A stretch of DNA of 64,000 nucleotides from contig CAVSNU010000002.1 of NCBI GenBank assembly GCA_963729445.1, positions 372,001 through 436,000 on the forward strand, given 5' to 3'. Numbering within the stretch: the stretch's first letter is position 1; the number at the start of each line of letters is the position of its first letter. Source of the DNA: JACCZH01 sp963729445 (lineage in GTDB: Bacteria; Chloroflexota; Chloroflexia; Thermomicrobiales; CFX8). A program made the position numbers and the translations under genes. The notes beneath the pieces are model-generated. The model was given only the letters and a program-made list of their open reading frames with translations. It had not been told where the DNA came from and ran no database searches. Positions 7,438 through 16,166 of this stretch are shown piece after piece.

Positions 7438-9749
7438 CGGCCCACCTTCCCGTTGATCCATCCGACAGCCTGCATTGCTACCACCGCAGCAGCGACCATC
7501 CACACCAACCCGCCTGCCACCGCGAGAGCAACCCACAAAGCCCACCGCTCCGGTCGGAACCAGAGCTCTACGGTGGTCCCGGTCTGGTCGAGCTCAATGG
7601 CTTGTAGAATTGAATTGTACGGCGCAATCGCGTAGCGGCGGCCGCGCACTTCAGCGTTCCAGCCTGGATAATCCACCTGCGACACGATCAGCCTCCCCGA
7701 ACCGGCCTCAGGCGGAACCGAAATCGTGAGACGTCCCGGCGCAGGCGCCGTCACCGAAAGTTCTACAGCGGAGCCCTCGATCCAGGCACGAGGCTTCCAC
7801 TCCTGCGCCTCCCAGAGCACCACTCCACTGCCAGTCGTGAGCGCTTCATCGAATCCTGGCCCCGGTGACCCAGTCTCTGCATCAGCAATGACATAGCGCA
7901 CGTTGAGATCCCGATAGTCTTCCGACCGCCGGTCGGTGCGGGCTCGCGCGAGAAAGCTCTCATAGTCCGCTAGGCCCAACGGGTCAAACGCCCCGCCGAT
8001 GTCGTCCAGGCCGGCGACGCGCGCCAGCGAAGGTTGCCACAGCGGCGTGAGCGCCTCGATCCGAAACGGTCCGTCTTCCTCATACTCCTCGCGCAAAAAG
8101 GTCACGGCCTCCTGGTGTTGGAATCCCGCCAGAATCGGCTGGGTTGTGGGATTGAATGGCGCGGTTGCGTGGAACACATCCAGCAGAAGCACGACGGTCA
8201 CCGCGACGACCATGGCGCCGCCGGCGAGCACCCCGCGGGCAATCGCGTACATGACGGCAAAACCGAGCAGCAGCCAGAGCGCGAGCATGGTTACGTTGTC
8301 GAGCGCGATAACCGGCCGGTTGCCGGGGTCGTTCGTTCCAAGCACCTGAATCGCGAAGAGCGGAATGACGAAACCTACGACAATGAGCAGGGCCACGCCC
8401 AGCGCTTTGACCGACCGCTCGGTTAACGCGGCCTGCCGCGAACACCAGCGCTCGCGGCACGGAATCAGCGCGCTCAAGCCAAACCCGGCCAGCAGCGCCA
8501 CCGCGAGGTCGAAGAACATGTAGGCCCGTCCCGCGCCACGAATCCGGTCGTAGCCCGGCACGAACGCATACGCCCAGCCATGCAATGTGCTGAACGGACC
8601 CAACAGAAAGAGGATCGACACCACCGCGACGACCGCCCAGAACACGCGTGTCCTGCTCGGCCGAACCAACAGACCAAACAGCGCCAGACCCATCGCCAGC
8701 ACCCCGGCGTAACCCCAGGTCTCGGTGTTTGAAAATGACCCCCAGTAATCGGTCGGATTCGATCCGTACACGGTCGGCAAGATCAGATGCAAGAGCGCGA
8801 CCGGCTGGACCGAAAATTCAGTGGCGGCCTCGTAACTCAACCCGGAGCGCACCGTATGACGCATCATCTCGATAGACGGTCCAAGCACGGGCGCCGTCAA
8901 CAACAGCGCAACCAGCGCCATAAAACCCAGCCGGGCGACGCTGCCGAGCACTCTCCGGTTCCGCCAGTAACCCGTCCAGGTAGAAGGATGTGGGTACTCC
9001 AGCGACCGCCACAATTCGAATACCGCTACGCCGAGAGCCGCGGTCAGCGTCATCAACAGGGTCGGTTGATGGCCGGCCAGTACGCCACTCGCCAGCGCCA
9101 GGGTCCCGGCCAACGCAGCCGGCCACGATCCCAGCCGGACCGTCGCCACGATTGCCGCAAGGATCCAGGGTGCCCAGGCAGCCGTCGCCAGAATCGAATA
9201 GTGTCCGAGATGGGCCACCAGGAAGCCCGAGTAGGCGAACACCGCGCCTGAGAGGACTGCCGCGGGCCGCGTCACGCCAATAGCCCGCGCCAGCCAGTAG
9301 ACACCAACACTGGCGAGCAGAAAATGCAGCAGTGCCAGCCGCTCCATCGCCGCGTAGCTGAACGGATCAGAGAGGAGATAGGCGATGAGGTTCGGTGGGT
9401 AGAGAGTCGCGGACTGGAAATTCGCCAGATGCGGCGCGCCCGAAAAGAGATGCGGGTTCCAGAAGGGCAACCGGCCTGCGCTCACCTCACCGGCGGCGAA
9501 CGCATGCATCGGATAATAGAACGACACCAGGTCGCCTCCACCGCGAGGAACCAGCGCGGTACTCCGGTATGGCTGCCAGAAGAACAGCAGGTGGATGAGT
9601 GACAGCGCGCTGAACGCCCCGAGCTCCGGCAATAACCACGGCCAGCGGGTGCGCACCCCTGGTCTGGCCGCGGCGACGAGCGAGATCAGCACGAGCAGCA
9701 TGCCCGCAACCAGGATCGGAATGGGTATTAACGGTGCGGAACGTCCCAC
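7434..9749 (-). CDS. YfhO-family polytopic membrane protein (GT-C-like)
   Basis: Large membrane protein of 771 residues with about a dozen hydrophobic segments, a soluble outer domain at about 530-720 and one final membrane helix near the C-terminus, as in the YfhO family of lipid-linked-sugar-dependent transferases. The early loop has DLVSFYYPMHAFAAG followed by LPFWNPHLFSGAPHLANFQ, where the Asp and the W-N-P / G-x-P pattern match GT-C-type active-site loops. The start is a GTG 12 bases after the YchF stop with only a weak ribosome site. It is followed by an overlapping CsbB-like GT2 and a methyltransferase. The acceptor is unknown; Chloroflexota are not known for lipoteichoic acid. Confidence 0.85.
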   Translation of the reverse strand: MGRSAPLIPIPILVAGMLLVLISLVAAARPGVRTRWPWLLPELGAFSALSLIHLLFFWQPYRSTALVPRGGGDLVSFYYPMHAFAAGEVSAGRLPFWNPHLFSGAPHLANFQSATLYPPNLIAYLLSDPFSYAAMERLALLHFLLASVGVYWLARAIGVTRPAAVLSGAVFAYSGFLVAHLGHYSILATAAWAPWILAAIVATVRLGSWPAALAGTLALASGVLAGHQPTLLMTLTAALGVAVFELWRSLEYPHPSTWTGYWRNRRVLGSVARLGFMALVALLLTAPVLGPSIEMMRHTVRSGLSYEAATEFSVQPVALLHLILPTVYGSNPTDYWGSFSNTETWGYAGVLAMGLALFGLLVRPSRTRVFWAVVAVVSILFLLGPFSTLHGWAYAFVPGYDRIRGAGRAYMFFDLAVALLAGFGLSALIPCRERWCSRQAALTERSVKALGVALLIVVGFVIPLFAIQVLGTNDPGNRPVIALDNVTMLALWLLLGFAVMYAIARGVLAGGAMVVAVTVVLLLDVFHATAPFNPTTQPILAGFQHQEAVTFLREEYEEDGPFRIEALTPLWQPSLARVAGLDDIGGAFDPLGLADYESFLARARTDRRSEDYRDLNVRYVIADAETGSPGPGFDEALTTGSGVVLWEAQEWKPRAWIEGSAVELSVTAPAPGRLTISVPPEAGSGRLIVSQVDYPGWNAEVRGRRYAIAPYNSILQAIELDQTGTTVELWFRPERWALWVALAVAGGLVWMVAAAVVAMQAVGWINGKVGR

Positions 9750-9761
9750 CCTGCAGCGCCG

Positions 9762-10868
9762 TTAGACGTTGAAGAGGAAGTTTGCGATGTCGCCGTCACG
9801 CATTAGATAGGTCTTACCTTCGAGCCGCAAGACACCTGCCTTCCGCGCTTCAACGAGTCCTCCCGTGGCGATCATGTCGTCGTAGGAGATGATCTCTGCC
9901 CGGATGAATCCGCGAGCGATATCGCTATGGATCTCTCCGGCCGCTTCAACCGCAGTCGCACCCTGAGGAATCGTCCAGGCGCGCACCTCGTCCGGTCCGA
10001 CCGTGAAGAACGACATGAGCCCGAGCAGCTTATAGGAGAGGCGGATCATGCGGTCCAGGCTGGACTCGGTGATACCAAGATCGGCCATGAAGACCTCGGC
10101 ATCCTCGGCGTCGAGCTGGCCGATCTCCATCTCGATTCCACCGGCCAAAGATTCGATCTCCAGACCCGGACGGCCGAACTGTTCGCGCGCCTCTTCGACG
10201 AGCTTCGCCGCTTCTTCACCCAGCTGACTCTCGCCAACGTTGAGCAGCACGAGGGCCGGCTTCTGGCTCAGAAAGCCAAACCCGCGCAGCATCCGGTGTT
10301 CTTCAGGATCAAGCTCGACCTCACGCAACGGGATGCCGTCCTCAAGAGCAGCCTGGCAGCGCACGAGGGCCGCGCGCTCTCGCTCGTGCAGGTCGCGCTC
10401 AGCACCACGCAGCTTACCGAGCGTCGAATCGATCCGGGAAATGCGCTTCTCGACGACGGCGAGGTCCGAGAAGGTGAACTCCAGCAGTAGTGTTTCGAGA
10501 TCGCGCATTGGGTCAACGGTCTCTTCAGGGTGGGGAACCTTCTCATCCTCGAAGGCTCGAATCACCAGGATGAGCGCGTCAGCCTGCGCCAGATAGCCGA
10601 GCAGCTGCCCGCCCATGCCCTGCTTCGCCAGGCCCTTGGCAACACCGGCTACATCCAGATACTGAACGTCAGCCGCAACGGTCCGTTTGGGATTGAACAT
10701 CGGCGTCAGCACGTCAAGCCGAGGGTCCGGCACCTTGACTGTCGCCAGGTTCGGCTCGCCCTCGCCACCCGAGTATCCGCCCGTGACGGCCTCTGCACGG
10801 GTGAGCGCGTTGAAGACGGTTGTCTTGCCACTCTGGGGCAATCCTACGATCACGAGTTGCAACGACAT
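9762..10868 (-). CDS. ychF: YchF-family GTPase/ATPase (Ola1-like)
   Basis: Cytosolic P-loop NTPase of the Obg-related YchF family, 368 residues (usual length about 363). ATG 10868 has GGAGG upstream; the open frame extends 12 codons further without support. Visible parts are the P-loop GLPQSGKTTVFNAL (most YchF proteins have NVGKST here), the switch region DVAG, the altered nucleotide-specificity motif LLNVGE (NxxE class, which in YchF favours ATP) and a C-terminal TGS-like domain ending YLMRDGDIANFLFNV. YchF binds ribosomes and affects translation and stress. It precedes the YfhO gene by only 12 nt, an unusual operon partner. Confidence 0.9.
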   Translation of the reverse strand: MSLQLVIVGLPQSGKTTVFNALTRAEAVTGGYSGGEGEPNLATVKVPDPRLDVLTPMFNPKRTVAADVQYLDVAGVAKGLAKQGMGGQLLGYLAQADALILVIRAFEDEKVPHPEETVDPMRDLETLLLEFTFSDLAVVEKRISRIDSTLGKLRGAERDLHERERAALVRCQAALEDGIPLREVELDPEEHRMLRGFGFLSQKPALVLLNVGESQLGEEAAKLVEEAREQFGRPGLEIESLAGGIEMEIGQLDAEDAEVFMADLGITESSLDRMIRLSYKLLGLMSFFTVGPDEVRAWTIPQGATAVEAAGEIHSDIARGFIRAEIISYDDMIATGGLVEARKAGVLRLEGKTYLMRDGDIANFLFNV

Positions 10869-11285
10869 CCGGCCTAAACCTCCGACATACGTAGACAGCG
10901 TCATACATCAGCGACTGTTGTACCACGTCAGGTCCGCATTGACCGGACAGATCGCTAAGTATCGTCTGGCGGGCTCCGCTTCGCCACCTCTCAGGTCGTG
11001 GCATGTGGTGACGACGAACCGTCAGAAAACTCGACTCCGTATCACATCCAATCCCCAGATTGAGGGCTTACGCTGAACCTGCGGACGGTCCGGCGCCGAG
11101 CCGTCGTAACGATGTGCAGTCGCATCCCAAGACGTTACGTCAAATGATATGGTACGGTGAAGATCAGGAACGACATCACCGCGCGATCCGGTCTGGAAGC
11201 CCTTCAACCAGGCCGGGACCGCCGGATTGTCGGCGCGTGTACGTCTACGGCTCGCACAGCCAGCAGTAAAGGAAGAGGCCTCGTT
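10869..11285. other. Intergenic region upstream of SH3b protein
   Basis: About 415 bases between divergent genes. I see no gene, RNA or strong repeat. Small open frames lack ribosome sites. It presumably contains the promoters of ychF and of the SH3b exoprotein gene. Confidence 0.5.
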
Positions 11286-12128
11286 GTGGTACAACGTCGA
11301 ACGCGCTCGGTCGCATTTGCTGTTGTTATCGTCGCAATTATGTGTCTTGTATTCATCCTCCCATCGATCGCCCAGATCGACCTGGCCAAGGGAGATATTG
11401 CCCAGGTGGGAAACACCGACGGCGAGGGTGTTCTGATTCGTAACCGGCCCTCCACCACGGCGGACGTGCTCGCTGCGCTTCCCGAGGGGCACCCCGTCAC
11501 GATCGTGGTCGGGCCCGCTACTGCCGCCGACGGATCAAGCTGGTATGGCGTCACGGCCGAGACACCGGAGGGGCCGGTCACAGGCTGGATCCATGCCGAC
11601 TACCTTGAGGCTGTCACCTCCGCACCGGCGCAGACCGAGACCGAAACCCGTGAATTTCGCAAGGTCTGCGCAGATGGAGAAGGTCTTAACCTGCGCGACA
11701 ACCCGTCGCTTGGCGCTTCAATTCTGACCGCCATACCCGAAGGTACCGAAGTCGAAGTCCTGGCACCCGCAGTGTCTGATGCCGAGAGCAGAGCATGGTC
11801 TCAAATCAGCTACGGCGGCACCGTCGGATATAGCGCCTCGGAGTTTCTTCGAGCTGACGTTGAGGCTTCTGCTGAGCAGGAAGCGTCCGGAATGGCCGTG
11901 GTTACGGGCACCGATGGAGACGGCGTCTACGTCCGTGAGGCGCCGGGGATCGACAGTGCGCCGGTTACAACGCTTTTCGAAGGCGCACCGGTTAACGTCG
12001 TTGCAGACCCAGCTGCTGATTCAGCGGGAGACCTGTGGTACCAGGTTGACCATGAGGGCACGCTTGGCTGGGTGTATGGCCCGTATCTGAGCGTTGAAGA
12101 AGCTGATCCAACTGCTCCACGCGGTTGA
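11286..12128 (+). CDS. Exported protein with three bacterial SH3 (SH3b) domains
   Basis: Predicted secreted or membrane-anchored protein, 280 residues. The GTG start at 11286 follows AGGAAGAGG; it encodes MVQRRTRS and then one hydrophobic signal/anchor segment (about 9-28). Three SH3b repeats follow, at about 45-108, 124-190 and 205-270, each with the pattern DGxGVxxRxxPSxxAxVLxxxPEG ... W and a closing GWIHADYL, GYSASEFL or GWVYGPYL. Such domains often bind peptidoglycan peptides or ligands on the cell wall. No catalytic domain is attached. Spacing to the next gene is 219 bases. Confidence 0.85.
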   Translation: MVQRRTRSVAFAVVIVAIMCLVFILPSIAQIDLAKGDIAQVGNTDGEGVLIRNRPSTTADVLAALPEGHPVTIVVGPATAADGSSWYGVTAETPEGPVTGWIHADYLEAVTSAPAQTETETREFRKVCADGEGLNLRDNPSLGASILTAIPEGTEVEVLAPAVSDAESRAWSQISYGGTVGYSASEFLRADVEASAEQEASGMAVVTGTDGDGVYVREAPGIDSAPVTTLFEGAPVNVVADPAADSAGDLWYQVDHEGTLGWVYGPYLSVEEADPTAPRG

Positions 12129-12347
12129 TCGACGCCGAGGTGAGGCGATTCCCTCCGGGCTCGATTGCTCCGGGTTTATGCACGACGCCATCAACCAGCC
12201 GCCTCGTGTCAGCTCCCGGTGGGGCTGGCGCCCTTTGGCTGCGCACTGGACGACGGCTCGCCTGGCATGCTGTGCGAAGCAACCTATAGTTGCTACACAA
12301 TAAGATGTTGCAGCCCTGGTTTGTCGCCCAAGCCTGGAGGAACCGCG

Positions 12348-13352
12348 ATGACACTACGACTAACCGGTATTCACCACGTGAGCTCGATGAGTGCCCACAT
12401 CGAGCAGACGCATGACTTCTATATCCGAGTACTCGGGCTGCGACCGGTCATCAAGACGGTCAACCAGGACGAGCCAAGCATGTACCACCTGTTTTACGGT
12501 GACGGCGCGGGCACCCCTGGATCCGACATGACGGTGTTCGACATGCCGCGCACAGTGGCCGCGCGCCAGGGAAATAACAGCATTTCGCTCACGACCTTCC
12601 GCGTGCATGGCGAGCGCAGCCTGAACTACTGGAGACAACGGCTGGACGACCATGGCGTCGAGCACAGCGGGGTCATGACGCGTGACAATCGAAGCGTGCT
12701 TGACTTCGCCGACCCCGTGGGAACCCAGCTTTCGCTGGTGGACGACGGTGGCCTCGGAGAGGCGTTCCCGTGGCACGAGAGCCCGGTACCGGCCGAGCAT
12801 CAGATTCGTGGACTCGGCTACACCGTCATTACCATCCCGGTGCTGGAGCCGACCGACCGCTTCCTGACCGAGGCGCTCGGGCTCCGCCAGAACCACTCCT
12901 ATCCATTGCCTGAGGCGCCGCAGTATCAGGTGTACGTCTACGTGATTGGTGATGGGGGAGCGCACGCCGAAGTACACGTCATCGTGCGCGACGACCTTCC
13001 AAGGGCGCGGTATGGCTCCGGAGGTGTGCACCATGTCGCCCTGCGCGTTCCCGAGGGCCAGCAGATGAGCGACTGGATCGCCCGCCTGGACGCGATGGGC
13101 TACCGCAACAGCGGCGTCGTCAATCGGCACTACTTCGTTTCCGGGTACGTGCGTGAGCCGAACCATGTGCTCTTCGAGCTCGCGACCGACGGCCCGGGCT
13201 TCGAGGTGGATGGACCGCTTGATGGAGAGAAGCTCTCGCTGCCGCCCTTCCTTGAGCCACGCCGCGCCGAGATCGAGTCCCGACTGAAACCCCTGACGGC
13301 CGCGTACAACACAGCGCAGGTATCCGCAGAGCGTCCGTCAGGTACAGGGTGA
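12348..13352 (+). CDS. VOC-superfamily ring-cleaving dioxygenase-like protein (MhqO/CatE-like)
   Basis: Two-domain vicinal-oxygen-chelate protein, 334 residues, similar to proteins annotated as ring-cleaving dioxygenases. ATG 12348 has GGAGG at 12336-12340. The N-terminal half opens with LTGIHHVSSMSAH; the C-terminal half has SGGVHHVALRV and the Glu of HVLFELATDGPGF. Together these two His positions and the Glu supply the usual 2-His-1-carboxylate metal site. Family members open catechols or hydroquinones or act in quinone detoxification; the substrate here is unknown. It is a single gene followed by a hairpin terminator. Confidence 0.85.
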   Translation: MTLRLTGIHHVSSMSAHIEQTHDFYIRVLGLRPVIKTVNQDEPSMYHLFYGDGAGTPGSDMTVFDMPRTVAARQGNNSISLTTFRVHGERSLNYWRQRLDDHGVEHSGVMTRDNRSVLDFADPVGTQLSLVDDGGLGEAFPWHESPVPAEHQIRGLGYTVITIPVLEPTDRFLTEALGLRQNHSYPLPEAPQYQVYVYVIGDGGAHAEVHVIVRDDLPRARYGSGGVHHVALRVPEGQQMSDWIARLDAMGYRNSGVVNRHYFVSGYVREPNHVLFELATDGPGFEVDGPLDGEKLSLPPFLEPRRAEIESRLKPLTAAYNTAQVSAERPSGTG

Positions 13353-13384
13353 GGGGAAGTCACCGACGACTGCAACGATGAGAC

Positions 13385-13410
13385 GGGAAGCGGCTCGGAT
13401 GCCGCTTCCC
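13385..13410. terminator. Hairpin between convergent genes
   Basis: Perfect 10-bp stem GGGAAGCGGC / GCCGCTTCCC with a 6-base loop, in the 90-base gap between the convergent dioxygenase-like and sigma-factor genes. The outer bases (CGAT/ATCG) allow further pairing. It is probably bidirectional. Confidence 0.6.
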
Positions 13411-13442
13411 ATCGTGATCTGCTTCGTCAGACTGGACGACGG

Positions 13443-14132
13443 TTAGAAATCGTCGGCGTCGAGGGCGTGGTAGACGTTCTCCATCCGGTCCCGCAAGAAA
13501 TCGCGCGAGGAGACGATGATGCGGCGCACCTCGTCGATATCGAGATCCTCGTCCTCGGCAATCTCTCGGGCCGAATGGCCCTCAACGGTACGCTGTAAGA
13601 CGATCGAGCGCCAGCGCTCAGGTAAATCCGACAGCGCCTCGATCAGGTAGGTCACGGTCTCTGCGTCGATCGCCGATTGATCGAGCTCGGGCGTCTGCAA
13701 GTCGGGGATGATGTCCGCCAAACGAACCACTTCCCCGTCCTCCCCATCCTCGCCGGAGATCACAGTGTCAAGCGAGACAATGCGCACGCGTTCGTTGGCG
13801 ACCCGCCGGATCTCGCGCCGGATCATGTCCTGAGCGCGCGAGCGGAGGTACGTATGCAGGTCGCGAATCGGAGCGCCCTCCTCCAGCCGGGTCAGGGCGG
13901 AGGCAAAAGCGGTATCCACGACTTCATCGCGCAGAACATCTTCGGCGGTGAGCTGGCCCATCGTAACCCGCCGGCTCAGTTCGAAGCCCACGTAGGAGCG
14001 CAGGTTCTTCATCAGCTCGTGCGGGCGCTCGCGAAGCTCGCGCACCTGTTCTGCAGCCTCAGCCGTCGGGTCGGCCGGCTGCTGGGATTGATTTGTTCTC
14101 GAGCGGCCGTTCGGCCCGGGAGCAGCTGACAT
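13443..14132 (-). CDS. Sigma-70 family (ECF-like) RNA polymerase sigma factor
   Basis: Protein of 229 residues with the two-domain plan of ECF-type sigma factors. A region-2-like segment (about 45-115: LTAEDVLRDEVVDTAF, then RDLHTYLRSRAQDMIRREIRR) is joined by an acidic linker to a region-4 helix-turn-helix (about 168-222: LSDLPERWRSIVLQR, SAREIAEDEDLDIDEVRR). The family directs RNA polymerase to stress or surface promoters. Length and linker are a little longer than usual. No anti-sigma gene is adjacent. The ATG at 14132 lacks a well-spaced Shine-Dalgarno (GTGGAG lies about 17 nt away), so the start is uncertain. Its upstream region is occupied by dispersed repeats. Confidence 0.75.
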   Translation of the reverse strand: MSAAPGPNGRSRTNQSQQPADPTAEAAEQVRELRERPHELMKNLRSYVGFELSRRVTMGQLTAEDVLRDEVVDTAFASALTRLEEGAPIRDLHTYLRSRAQDMIRREIRRVANERVRIVSLDTVISGEDGEDGEVVRLADIIPDLQTPELDQSAIDAETVTYLIEALSDLPERWRSIVLQRTVEGHSAREIAEDEDLDIDEVRRIIVSSRDFLRDRMENVYHALDADDF

Positions 14133-14431
14133 GATAATGATCTATCGTTCTCCACGTTAATAACAACGAGCGAATTCAAGTGTAATGGAACAGGGAAGTT
14201 CTCGGCGCGTGGTTGACGTTCCACCTACTGGAAGATCCGTCAATTGTGCCATCTTCTCACCCCGGGTGTTGATCGACAACCGTCCTGCGTTGAAATCGAT
14301 GATTGTGCCAATAGGGTCGTTGACCGAGCACGTTCGCATTACTCCATGCGTACCGTGCTCGTCATTATGAAAGCCTATCCAGTCATTATGCGGACCCATC
14401 CACTTGTTGTGAAAGCCTAACCAGTCATCCT

Positions 14432-14501
14432 GAGTACTAGACCACAGGAGAGTTGCCACGCTCCGGGGTCCCGTCGGTCGGGGAGGAGACGAGCTCCTCC
14501 C
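14432..14501 (-). repeat. Inverted B-type repeat plus GGGAGGAG hairpin
   Basis: Reads GAGTACTAGACCACAGG and then GCTCCGGGGTCCCGTC, the reverse complement of the B unit found at 14706-14768 and 33214-33276, with some divergence. It runs straight into GGGAGGAGACGAGCTCCTCCC, a perfect 8-bp stem hairpin seen again inside the B unit near 33.0 kb. Confidence 0.7.
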
Positions 14502-14591
14502 GCGTCGAGCGGACCGGGGTTTCGGGAGGAGACGAGCTCTAACGAACGCCGGTCATCCTGGGCGCCTAACCAGGTGATTCGGAGCTTATTA

Positions 14592-14670
14592 GTCATCCTG
14601 ACGCAAGGAAGGATCTTCGCTCAAACCCCTCGGGAGTCAGGACAGAGAACTTTCCTTGCGTCAGGATGAC
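14592..14670. repeat. A-type palindromic repeat
   Basis: Perfect 19-bp inverted repeat, GTCATCCTGACGCAAGGAA (14592-14610) against its complement (14652-14670), around a 41-base centre containing GGATCTTCGC and CTCGGGAGTCAG. The same element recurs at 14776, 32874, 33133 and 41230, and in decayed form near 46.1 kb. Confidence 0.85.
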
Positions 14671-14705
14671 TGGTTGGGCGCTCAGTACTGGACCGCGATG
14701 ATGAC

Positions 14706-14768
14706 GTCACCCCCGACCGACAGACGGAACCCGGGAGCGTGACAACTGCCCTGTGGTCCAGTACTGAG
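14706..14768 (+). repeat. B-type repeat unit
   Basis: 63-bp unit beginning GTCACCCCCGACCGACAG and ending TGGTCCAGTACTGAG. Close copies occur at 33214-33276, interrupted at 32994-33125 and inverted at 14432-14483. It always lies next to A-type palindromes. Confidence 0.8.
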
Positions 14769-14775
14769 TTTGATC

Positions 14776-14855
14776 GTCATCCTGACGCAAGGAAGGATCT
14801 CTTGCTTGATTGCCGAGGCGTTGGACCAGAGATCCTTCACTTCGCTCAGGATGAC
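14776..14855. repeat. A-type palindromic repeat
   Basis: 80-bp imperfect palindrome: GTCATCCTGACGCAAGGAAG at the left end, CTTCGCTCAGGATGAC at the right, with inner AAGGATCTCTTG and AGAGATCCTTC arms. It is close to the copy at 32874-32959, which shares GTTGGACCAGAGATCCTT. Confidence 0.85.
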
Positions 14856-15134
14856 GAACAAGTGCAGGACGACGAACAGGCTCAGGATGGAAGGGGGACC
14901 GGCACAGCGCGCTGTAGGCCCTACTGCGGCTGACGTTGATGCGTCTGGGGCTCGTCGGCGTCGCGCTCACCCGGGAGCTTCGTCGACACACCGCGCACGC
15001 CAGCCGCTTGCCGTCGTTTCGCCTATTCAACTGCGTAGCACTCTACAATCATGGAACAGTCCAGCCGTCTCTCCTGCTGTTGGTAGCGATCTGCGAGTAA
15101 CCACCATTTCTCTCAGTGAGGAGGAGTCTCCACG

Positions 15135-16151
15135 ATGAACCTCAAACGCGCGGGTACTGTTTTCCTGATCATCCTCTTCGCTGCCCTGCTGCCCAGCGTC
15201 GCTCTCGCAGACCATGGGGGTAGTCACGGTTTTGTGTTGCAGATCGAAGGTGAGATCGTCGTCGAGCCAGACGAGTTCGTCGACGCCATTGTCGCGATCG
15301 ATGCGGATGTCATCATCGAGGGCTCGGTCGAGGAGACGCTGATCCTCATCGATTCGCGAACACTCGTCAACGGCGCCGTCGACGGGGACATCGTCGCGAT
15401 TGGAGGCACCCTGGAGCTCGGCCCAAACGCAGTCGTCGCCGGCGACGTTGCCTACAACGACACCCGCTACGTGGCCGACCCAGGCGCAGTCGTACAAGGG
15501 GAGGTGCGTACCGACATCGGTGCCGGCACAGGCCGTGACGTCGTACGAGGCTTCGCCTGGTTCTCGTTCGTTGCCTGGGCGGGCACCTCGGTGCTGATGC
15601 TCTTGATCGGCCTCGTCTTTGCCGGCATCGGTGGGCGTCAACTCTGGAGCAGTGCAAACCTGGTCACGCAGAGGCCGCTGCAATCGCTTCTGGCTGCGTT
15701 TGTACTTTGGCTTGTGCTGGGCACGGCCGCCGCCTTGCTGGCGATTTCGGTCATCGGCCTACCGGTTGCGCTCGTGATCGTCATCGTCCTCGCGGCGCTG
15801 TGGGGGCTGGGCTACATCGTCGTTGCGACACGGCTCGGCGCGGCTCTCGTTCGGAGGCAAGCGCAGGAGCAAGATGACCAGCGGCCATACCTTCAAACGG
15901 TTGTCGGCGTGCTGGCGCTCCAGCTCCTCGCCTTCTTCCCGGTGATCGTGACGTTTATCTTCGCGTATGCCTGGGATGCCGACGTCGACACCTGGACGCC
16001 ACTGAACGCGTTGCTGGTCTTCTTGTACTGGGCAGCCACCGTCGCGATCTGGTTCATCGGCGTGCTCGGCGCCGGGGCACTCACGTACTATGCATGGCGC
16101 TCGTGGCAGCGCCGGCCGGCGACCCAACAACCGGCAGTGTCGCCCGGGTGA
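15135..16151 (+). CDS. Exported bactofilin-like (polymer-forming) domain membrane protein
   Basis: Protein of 338 residues. GAGGAGG precedes the ATG. A signal peptide (about 1-26, ending SVALA) is followed by a small beta-solenoid region (about 40-125) with repeating patterns such as VIIEGSVEETLILIDSRTLVNGAVDGDIVAIGG (shown in part), typical of polymer-forming/bactofilin domains. At least four membrane segments fill about 140-315, and the tail is basic and Gln/Pro-rich. Classic bactofilins are cytosolic; with this signal peptide the solenoid should face outside (inference). It is a single gene, converging on the GGDEF gene with a 15-base gap. Confidence 0.8.
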   Translation: MNLKRAGTVFLIILFAALLPSVALADHGGSHGFVLQIEGEIVVEPDEFVDAIVAIDADVIIEGSVEETLILIDSRTLVNGAVDGDIVAIGGTLELGPNAVVAGDVAYNDTRYVADPGAVVQGEVRTDIGAGTGRDVVRGFAWFSFVAWAGTSVLMLLIGLVFAGIGGRQLWSSANLVTQRPLQSLLAAFVLWLVLGTAAALLAISVIGLPVALVIVIVLAALWGLGYIVVATRLGAALVRRQAQEQDDQRPYLQTVVGVLALQLLAFFPVIVTFIFAYAWDADVDTWTPLNALLVFLYWAATVAIWFIGVLGAGALTYYAWRSWQRRPATQQPAVSPG

Positions 16152-16166
16152 TGTTCGCCACGCTCT

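Larger units (their letters stand above)
14133..15134. other. Kilobase non-coding region filled with dispersed repeats
   Basis: Divergent intergenic region between the sigma-factor and bactofilin-like genes. It holds two A-type palindromes (14592-14670 and 14776-14855), a B unit (14706-14768), an inverted B unit (about 14432-14483) and two GC-rich AGGAGACGAGCTCC hairpin pieces (14479-14501 and 14524-14539). Open frames crossing it are created by repeat sequence and have no ribosome sites. The last 200 bases must carry the promoter of the downstream gene. Confidence 0.7.

Noticed and set aside
12094..12303. Frame after the SH3b protein containing GLDCSGF, resembling the DCSG motif of NlpC/P60 peptidases
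   Set aside because: Only this motif fits. There is no GG-x-P-Y lead-in, no later His motif, the frame is 69 codons long, and the SH3b gene ends normally in another frame.
14157..14459. 100-codon open frame upstream of the sigma-factor gene
   Set aside because: It is composed largely of repeat sequence (repeating WxGFHN / GPHN text), has no ribosome site and no family.
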